Source: SHYQ01 sp041674525 (lineage in GTDB: Bacteria > Chloroflexota > Dehalococcoidia > UBA2979). Taken from it: a stretch of DNA of 18,088 nt. Below, piece by piece: positions 13,663-18,088 of this stretch. The translations under genes and the position numbers were made by a program. The stretch lies in the NCBI GenBank assembly GCA_041674525.1, contig JBAYVN010000051.1, forward strand, positions 1 through 18,088, written 5' to 3'. Position 1 is the stretch's first letter, and the number at the start of each line of letters is the position of its first letter. The notes below the pieces were generated by a model that saw nothing but the letters and a program-made list of their open reading frames with translations, was not told the origin of the DNA and searched no databases.

Positions 13663-14241
13663 CTAGGCCTGGCTGTTGCTCTGGAAGTCGCGGTAGATGC
13701 GGCTGGCGGTGGGCAGGGTCTGGCCCTGGTAGCGCGACTTCAGGTCGGGGTGCCCGTACGGGCGGTCGGCCTTCGTCGTGAGGTTCTGGAACGAGAGCTG
13801 GCCGATCTTCATCCCGAAGTAGAGCCGGATCGGGAGCGTGGAGACGTTAGAGAGCTCCAGCGTCAGGTGGCCCTTCCAGCCCGGGTCCACGAACCCCGCT
13901 GTGGCGTGCACCAGCAGACCGAGGCGCCCCAGCGAGGACTTGCCCTCGACGCGCGCCACCAGGTCGTCCGCCAGCTCCACGCGCTCCACGGTGGAGCCCA
14001 GCACGAACTCCCCGGGGTGCAGCACGAACGGCTCATCGGGGGCGATCGACTGCGGCTCCGTCAGGTCCTCCATCTCCTCGCGGATGTCGATGTACGCCTG
14101 CCGGTGGTTTCGGAACACGCGGAAGTGCGCGTCCAGGCGGATGTCCAGCGAGGCGGGCTGGATGGCGTTCTCGCCCATCGGGTCGACGACGAGTCGCCCG
14201 GAGTCCAGCGCTTCGCGGATGGAGTGATCGCTCAGAACCAC
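13663..14241 (-). CDS. dcd: dCTP deaminase, possibly bifunctional (dCTP to dUMP)
   Basis: A 192-residue trimeric nucleotide deaminase. Motifs are NAIQPASLDIRLDAHFRVF, FVLHPGEFVLGSTVERVELA, EGKSSLGRLGLLVHATAGFV and DPGWKGHLTLELSN, with the last Glu as the expected catalytic residue; the C-terminal YQGQTLPTASR closes the active site. Length and text are very close to the mycobacterial enzyme that also removes pyrophosphate, so dCTP to dUMP is possible, but motif reading alone cannot prove it. The GTG at 14241 has GAGGTAG four bases upstream. It heads the rib operon and no flavin riboswitch is visible before it. A large hairpin lies 43 bases upstream and I see no strong promoter in between. Confidence 0.93.
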   Translation of the reverse strand: MVLSDHSIREALDSGRLVVDPMGENAIQPASLDIRLDAHFRVFRNHRQAYIDIREEMEDLTEPQSIAPDEPFVLHPGEFVLGSTVERVELADDLVARVEGKSSLGRLGLLVHATAGFVDPGWKGHLTLELSNVSTLPIRLYFGMKIGQLSFQNLTTKADRPYGHPDLKSRYQGQTLPTASRIYRDFQSNSQA

Positions 14242-14283
14242 GGGGCTACCTCGGCGCGGGGAGCGGCGGGTGACGACCGCGAG

Positions 14284-14324
14284 CGTACCACCGGGGGCGG
14301 GGAACCGCCGCCCCCGGTGGTACG
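14284..14324 (-). terminator. 17-bp perfect hairpin ending the HD-GYP operon
   Basis: CGTACCACCGGGGGCGG (14284-14300) and CCGCCCCCGGTGGTACG (14308-14324) pair perfectly around a 7-base loop, starting six bases after the 46-residue ORF stop. No T-tract follows. It lies just upstream of dcd, so it separates the signalling block from the dcd-rib operon, or partly controls read-through into it. Confidence 0.7.
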
Positions 14325-14329
14325 GATCG

Positions 14330-14470
14330 CTAGCCGAGCCCGCAGAGGAGCGCCGCCCGGCGAGCCACCTCGCCCGCGGCTTCCCCGAGGCTCACGGCGG
14401 CGAGCCACCCCACGGCGTGGAGGGCCACCGCCCAGCCGAGGAGTCGCGCGCCGCGTCTGTGCGCCGTCAC
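14330..14470 (-). CDS. Possible 46-residue membrane peptide overlapping HD-GYP gene
   Basis: A GTG start overlaps the HD-GYP stop by GTGA, giving VTAHRRGARLLGWAVALHAV followed by GWLAAVSLGEAAGEVARRAA and LLCGLG. A basic N-terminus and one hydrophobic segment (about 9-26) suggest a small membrane peptide. The stop falls six bases before the large hairpin, so the ORF fills the interval exactly between the upstream gene and the terminator. Against it, the frame is open for a long way upstream, as often in GC-rich DNA, and no family is recognised. Confidence 0.4.
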   Translation of the reverse strand: MTAHRRGARLLGWAVALHAVGWLAAVSLGEAAGEVARRAALLCGLG

Positions 14471-15909
14471 GCAGAGCGCCGTTCGTCGTAGGCGAGGTGG
14501 TCGGCGGCGTACTGCCGCTCCCACTCCTCTGCCACGGCCAGCAACGCGCCCGCGCAGCGCGGGTCGAACTGCGTCCCGGCGCCCTCGGCGACCATGGCGA
14601 TCGCCTCGGCGCGGGTGTGGGCGGGGCGGTACGCCCGGTTCGAGCGGAGGGCGTCGTACACGTCCGCGACGGCGACGATGCGCGCCTCCAGCGGGATCGC
14701 CTCCCCCGCCAGGCGGTCCGGGTAGCCCCTGCCGTCCCACCGCTCGTGGTGGTGACGCACGACGGCCCGCTCGATGGTCCCGCCCAGCGCGGCCGAGATC
14801 ATCGTGTCGCCGCGGACCGTGTGCTCCTTGATGACGTCGTGCTCCGCCTCGGTCAGGGGGCCGCGCTTGTGGAGGACGGCGTCCGGGATGCCGATCTTCC
14901 CCACGTCGTGTAGTAGGGCGCCCGCGGCGATCGCGCGCAGCCTCGGCGCCGGGACCCGCATGTGCTGCCCGACGAGGATCGCGAGGGCGGCCACGCGCTC
15001 GCCGTGGCCCAGCGTGTAGCCGTCCCGTCCCTCGAGCGCGGCGGCGAGGCTGACGATCGACTCGTTGTGCCCGGCGCGCAGCTGCCCGATGACGTCGGAC
15101 GCCGTGAGCTGCTGGATCGAATGCAGCGCCCGCCCGCGCCCGTACTCCGCGAGGATCGCCCAGAGCACCGTCAGGCACCCCGCAAGCAGCTGCACGTGGT
15201 ACAGCCAGAACGTCCCGCGCCACGTGGAGCCGAGGTGCATGGACACCTGCGCCTCCATCACCAGCAGCGTGGCGACGGTCACCGCTCCGTACAGCGTCAG
15301 GCCGCTGCGCCGGTAGCCCACGAAGTACCGGTAGGCCGCGAACGCGCCGAGCGCGAGGACCGCGAGCGTGGTGCCCAGCGCGAGCCCGCGGCTCGCCGCG
15401 AACCAGACGGGGATGATCTCGGGCCAGCGCAGGGCGCCGCCCGCGTAAGCCGCCAGTGCGACCACGGTGACGGCGATCACCGCCCCGCGGGCGCGCCCCA
15501 CGGCCTCGGCGGTGGGGCCCCGCCAGTCCACCGCGCTCGCCGCCAGCATGCCGGCGCACGTGAGGAACGCGATGCGGCCGCTGAACCCGATCACGGCGCT
15601 GTACTCGCGCTCGATCAGGATGCCCGGCGTGGTCAGCCCGTGGACCGCGTACAGCCCGGACATCATCAGGAACGCCATCGCCAGCCAGAGCAGACGCGGA
15701 TTCGCGGACCGCCGGACCACCACGCACACCACGGCCGCGAGCACCGCGCAGAGCGCGGACACCGCCGTCACGATCTCCACGTGCCCGGCGGGCGACCTCC
15801 ACTGGAGCGCCGCGTCCAGCGCCGGGCGCGCTCTCAACACGACGAGTGCCGCCGAGGACGCCAGGATGGCCAGCGTCCACGGGAGGAGTTCGGGGAGGGC
15901 ACGGCGCAT
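14467..15909 (-). CDS. Membrane HD-GYP domain cyclic-di-GMP phosphodiesterase
   Basis: A 480-residue signalling enzyme. The N-terminal half (about 8-255) has roughly eight hydrophobic segments, for example LPWTLAILASSAALVVL, TAVSALCAVLAAVVCVVV, AVIAVTVVALAAYAGGAL and LALGTTLAVLALGAF, so it is an integral-membrane sensor rather than a periplasmic one. After a short linker the HD-GYP domain (about 283-470) has GYTLGHGERVAALA, LLHDVGKIGIPDAVLHKRGP with His334-Asp335, KEHTVRGDTM, HHHERWDGRGYPDRLAGEAI and VADVYDALRSNRAYRP. All metal-ligand motifs and the GYP signature are present, so it should hydrolyse c-di-GMP. The ATG at 15909 is chosen because upstream text is Pro/Arg-rich and would overlap the anti-sigma gene; the ribosome site is weak. 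It follows the sigma/anti-sigma pair by 88 bases. Confidence 0.93.
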   Translation of the reverse strand: MRRALPELLPWTLAILASSAALVVLRARPALDAALQWRSPAGHVEIVTAVSALCAVLAAVVCVVVRRSANPRLLWLAMAFLMMSGLYAVHGLTTPGILIEREYSAVIGFSGRIAFLTCAGMLAASAVDWRGPTAEAVGRARGAVIAVTVVALAAYAGGALRWPEIIPVWFAASRGLALGTTLAVLALGAFAAYRYFVGYRRSGLTLYGAVTVATLLVMEAQVSMHLGSTWRGTFWLYHVQLLAGCLTVLWAILAEYGRGRALHSIQQLTASDVIGQLRAGHNESIVSLAAALEGRDGYTLGHGERVAALAILVGQHMRVPAPRLRAIAAGALLHDVGKIGIPDAVLHKRGPLTEAEHDVIKEHTVRGDTMISAALGGTIERAVVRHHHERWDGRGYPDRLAGEAIPLEARIVAVADVYDALRSNRAYRPAHTRAEAIAMVAEGAGTQFDPRCAGALLAVAEEWERQYAADHLAYDERRSA

Positions 15910-15997
15910 AGTGGCTGGTCCCGGTGGCACATGCGGGCGAGGGCTCGACCGCTCGGGACGAGTATCGACAGGTGCCAGCGGTTTATTCAGCCCGCCA

Positions 15998-17080
15998 TCA
16001 GTCCCGGGGCACGCTCCGCCGGGCCGCGAACTGGGCAACGGAGGCGCCGGCGAGGAGCAGCGCGCCCACTCCGAGGGCGATCGCGAGGCCGCTGACGCCG
16101 CCACGGGGGGTAACCTCCGCCGGCAGCGGCGTCGCGGGCTCGACCGGCCGCGGCTGGGCGGCGGGGACCGGCGTGGGCGTCGGCGTGGTCGTCTCGGCGA
16201 CGGCCGGTGTCGGTGTGACCGGATCCGGGGTCCGCGTCGCAAACGCCGCGGCCGCCTCGTTGGGTTCTGGGCGGAAGGCGTCCGAGGGGGACGCCGTGGG
16301 CTGGGCGAAGGTCGCGACCGCCGTCGGCGTCACGCCGGCTATCGCCGGGATGGGCGCCGGGATCGGTGATGCGGTGCCCGTCGGCGTCGCGGCCGGCGGG
16401 GGCGCGGCGGCCGGCGCGAGGAGCCCTCGCGGCTCGGGGGCCGGGGTTGGCGAGGCGGCAGCGCCGGTGGGGGTGGCCCCGGCGGGAGCGCCCTGGGCGG
16501 GAACGGGAGGCGTGGTCGTGCCCGTCGCCGGGGCGGGCGTGTCCGGCGCGGCGGTGTCGTTCGCGGTCCCGGCGGACGCGCCTCCGGAGGCAGCGCGCTC
16601 CGGCGCGGCGGCATCGGCGGCGCTCTTCGCCTGCCGGCCGGGCTGCTGCGTGGCGCTGGCGGCGAGGTTCGCGCCCGCCTGCGAGGCGGAGGTGTGCACC
16701 GGCAGGGTGATCGGTGTGTCGCCGGCGCTGCGCCCGTTGGCGAGAGCAGCCACGAACAGCAGCGCGGCGACGCCGGTGCCCGCGCGCGTCGCCCACTCGA
16801 GGCGGCCGAGGCCGGATCGAACAGGCGCGGGGGGCGCGGTGAGCGCGAACGAGCGCGGGGCGCGCACCGTGCCGACCGAGGCAAGCGCAAGGCGCACCTG
16901 CCGCATGCCGTCCAGCTGCTCCCACGCCGCGTCGCCCGCGGCCAGATCCGCCTCGAAGGCGGCGCTTTCCGCGAAGGTGAGCTCCCCGTCCAGGTAGGCG
17001 GACGCACGCTCCTGGAGCCGCTCCAGCGGGGTAGAAGGAGCCTCCGGGGCATGTCGTCGCCACCACAGCATGGGGTTCAC
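15998..17080 (-). CDS. Anti-sigma factor, two-pass membrane protein with Pro/Thr/Ala-rich linker
   Basis: A 360-residue protein whose GTG start overlaps the sigma-factor stop by GTGA, the usual sigma/anti-sigma arrangement. The N-terminal cytoplasmic domain (about 18-65) has LQERASAYLDGELTFAESAA and FEADLAAGDAAWEQLDGMRQ, which follows the zf-HC2 anti-sigma pattern, but the His-x3-Cys-x2-Cys zinc ligands are absent. A membrane segment follows (TRAGTGVAALLFVAALA, about 97-113), then about 210 residues rich in Ala, Pro and Thr (for example TPTPTPVPAAQPRP), and a second membrane segment (LAIALGVGALLLAGASVAQF, about 331-350) with a short basic end. The linker would form an extracytoplasmic stalk spanning the envelope or sensing it. 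It presumably holds the partner sigma factor inactive until an envelope signal is received. Confidence 0.8.
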   Translation of the reverse strand: MNPMLWWRRHAPEAPSTPLERLQERASAYLDGELTFAESAAFEADLAAGDAAWEQLDGMRQVRLALASVGTVRAPRSFALTAPPAPVRSGLGRLEWATRAGTGVAALLFVAALANGRSAGDTPITLPVHTSASQAGANLAASATQQPGRQAKSAADAAAPERAASGGASAGTANDTAAPDTPAPATGTTTPPVPAQGAPAGATPTGAAASPTPAPEPRGLLAPAAAPPPAATPTGTASPIPAPIPAIAGVTPTAVATFAQPTASPSDAFRPEPNEAAAAFATRTPDPVTPTPAVAETTTPTPTPVPAAQPRPVEPATPLPAEVTPRGGVSGLAIALGVGALLLAGASVAQFAARRSVPRD

Positions 17081-17715
17081 CGCCTGTCACTCAGACGCTG
17101 GGCGGCGTCCGCGAGTTCCCGCGACGCCATGATCACCTCGCGCAGCCGCGCGCGGGCGCGGCTCAGGCGCGACTTCACGGTGCCGATCGCCACTCCGGTC
17201 GCGTGAGCGATCTCGGCGTAGTCCAGCCCGTGGATGTCGGAGAGCACCACCACCTCGCGCCAGTCCGGTGGCAGGTCGCGCAGCGCGGCTTCCAGCGCCG
17301 CGCGCAGCTCGGCCTGCTCAGCGGATGCCTCCGGCCCCGGATCGCTGTCCGCGGGGTCGATGTCGGCGCGGTCCGGGTCGTCGCGTGCGGCGTCCAGGCT
17401 GGCGGTGGGGCGGCGGACGCCGCGCCGCAGCTCGTCGCGGGCGCGGTTTGCGGCGATCGTGAAGAGCCACGACCGGAACGACCCCCCGCGGAAGGTATCG
17501 ATGCGCCGCCACGCCGCGACGAAGGCCTCCTGCGTGACGTCCTGCGCCGCCTCCGGGTGCGCCAGCATCCGCAGCGTCAGCGAGTACACGGCGTCCTGGT
17601 AGCGCAGCACGATCGAGTTGAACGCCGGGAGCTCGCCTCGCTGGGCGCGTTGCACCAGCTCGTCGAGTGCCGGGTCGGCCTCGCTGCTGCGGCGCGGCTG
17701 CGCGGAGGACGTCAT
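17077..17715 (-). CDS. ECF RNA polymerase sigma factor
   Basis: A 212-residue group IV sigma factor that directs transcription of a stress regulon, likely including its own operon. Region 2 (about 25-90) reads FNSIVLRYQDAVYSLTLRML, DVTQEAFVAAWRRIDTFRGG and FRSWLFTIAANRARDELRR. A variable acidic linker follows (about 95-135, DDPDRADIDPADSDPGPE). Region 4 (about 140-195) reads LRDLPPDWREVVVLSDIHGL, DYAEIAHATGVAIGTVKSRL and SRARARLRE. ATG at 17715 is preferred; a GTG at 17745 would add ten residues. Neither has a clear ribosome site, so a leaderless message is possible. The stop overlaps the anti-sigma start. Two GTGACA copies 21 bases apart lie just upstream. Confidence 0.93.
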   Translation of the reverse strand: MTSSAQPRRSSEADPALDELVQRAQRGELPAFNSIVLRYQDAVYSLTLRMLAHPEAAQDVTQEAFVAAWRRIDTFRGGSFRSWLFTIAANRARDELRRGVRRPTASLDAARDDPDRADIDPADSDPGPEASAEQAELRAALEAALRDLPPDWREVVVLSDIHGLDYAEIAHATGVAIGTVKSRLSRARARLREVIMASRELADAAQRLSDRR

Positions 17716-17724
17716 GCGGAGAGT

Positions 17725-17751
17725 GTGACATGCAACCCCGCGCACGTGACA
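17725..17751. promoter_or_regulatory. Direct repeat of GTGACA upstream of the sigma gene
   Basis: GTGACA occurs at 17725-17730 and 17746-17751, a 21-base spacing (two helical turns). Read on the minus strand this is TGTCAC twice, ahead of the sigma start at 17715. It could be a -35 element used by the ECF factor or a regulator site. The whole interval to the permease gene is only 55 bases. Confidence 0.35.
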
Positions 17752-17770
17752 GGTGCCGCGGGACGGATCG

Positions 17771-18088
17771 TCACTCGTATCGCAGAGCCTCGATGGGATT
17801 GCGGCGCGAGGCCTGCACGGCCGGGTAGGTGCCGAAGATCAGGCCGATGCTGGCGGATACGCCCACCGCCAGCAGCGCGAGGCTCGGCGACACCACGGGC
17901 TGGAGCGCACCCCCGGCGACCGGCAGCACGGACAGCAACTGGCAGACCGCGACACCGAAGAGCAGCCCCCCGCTGCCCCCGACCGCGGCCAGCGCGACGG
18001 CCTCCGCCATGAACTGCGCGAGGATGTCCGAGTACCTCGCACCCAGCGCCTTGCGGATGCCGATCTCGCGCGTCCGCTCCGTCACGGA
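17771..18088 (-). CDS. MacB/FtsX-type ABC transporter permease (C-terminal part)
   Basis: The last 105 residues of a permease that runs off the right edge. The text SVTERTREIGIRKALGARYS, DILAQFMAEAVALAAVGGSG is the conserved FtsX/MacB signature before the final helices. Two hydrophobic segments follow (LFGVAVCQLLSVLPVAGG and LALLAVGVSASIGLIFGTYP), and the end PAVQASRRNPIEALRYE is diagnostic of MacB-family permeases. Such proteins work with a LolD/MacB ATPase in mechanotransmission, lipoprotein or macrolide/peptide export across the cell envelope. It is on the same strand and 55 bases upstream of the sigma start, so read-through or a shared envelope-stress role is possible; the ATPase is not in the window. 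Confidence 0.9.
   Translation of the reverse strand, partial: SVTERTREIGIRKALGARYSDILAQFMAEAVALAAVGGSGGLLFGVAVCQLLSVLPVAGGALQPVVSPSLALLAVGVSASIGLIFGTYPAVQASRRNPIEALRYE

Noticed and set aside
14242..14283. FMN riboswitch ahead of the riboflavin operon
   Set aside because: The space before dcd is only about 40 bases beyond the hairpin and lacks the conserved RFN element helices.
9658..14913. Very long plus-strand frames (up to 917 residues) opposite the rib operon and dcd
   Set aside because: They are antisense shadows of GC-rich genes whose minus-strand products are conserved from start to end.
14330..15880. A 516-residue minus-strand frame over the HD-GYP gene
   Set aside because: It is an out-of-frame shadow rich in Arg and Gly. 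Only its last 46 codons, past the HD-GYP stop, are considered as a small ORF.
15910..16242. N-terminal extension of the HD-GYP protein upstream of 15909
   Set aside because: The added text is Pro/Arg/Ser-rich, lacks membrane character and would overlap the anti-sigma gene.

Overview
The window comes from a high-GC bacterium. Translations resemble those of Chloroflexota (Dehalococcoidia-like lineages) and Actinobacteria: a dCTP deaminase close to the mycobacterial type, a GAAC-N4-GTTC SOS box, a fused AhbA-AhbB siroheme decarboxylase, and a glycine-rich RRM protein. This placement is a guess from gene content. No rRNA or tRNA gene is present and I see no CRISPR array.

Region 1 (2-2073, minus strand): an aldo/keto reductase whose stop codon overlaps the start of a fused siroheme decarboxylase. 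The latter runs off the left edge.

Region 2 (about 2275-7003): a small accessory island. Its left part is non-coding, with short repeats and a broken chimera of an aldo/keto reductase piece and a DinB C-terminus. It then carries a tightly overlapping minus-strand trio (ParB-domain/DNA methyltransferase fusion, a small Cys/His zinc-knuckle protein, a helical protein of unknown function), a zinc-ribbon/HTH protein with its own terminator, and a divergent tyrosine integrase that ends 35 bases from the 3' end of dinB. No capsid, terminase, replication or restriction gene is recognisable.

Region 3 (7004-9600): dinB, with a promoter whose spacer holds a perfect LexA-type palindrome lying over the end of an upstream membrane-anchored hypothetical gene. 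A plus-strand glycine-rich RNA-binding protein follows, with a long leader and a strong hairpin terminator.

Region 4 (9685-14241, minus strand): a compact operon dcd-ribD-ribE-ribBA-ribH-small membrane protein, covering every committed riboflavin step except the phosphatase. Three genes are odd. RibB has Gln where the metal-binding His is expected. RibE lacks the usual active-site Cys and His. ribH carries a frameshift that looks like a 2-base deletion.

Region 5 (14284-18088, minus strand): the end of a MacB/FtsX-type ABC permease, an ECF sigma factor overlapping its two-pass anti-sigma factor, an eight-helix HD-GYP c-di-GMP phosphodiesterase, and an overlapping 46-residue ORF, closed by a 17-bp perfect hairpin. 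This reads as an envelope-signalling block.

The best candidates for something new are the methyltransferase mini-island with its chimeric boundary, and the set of active-site changes in the riboflavin operon.
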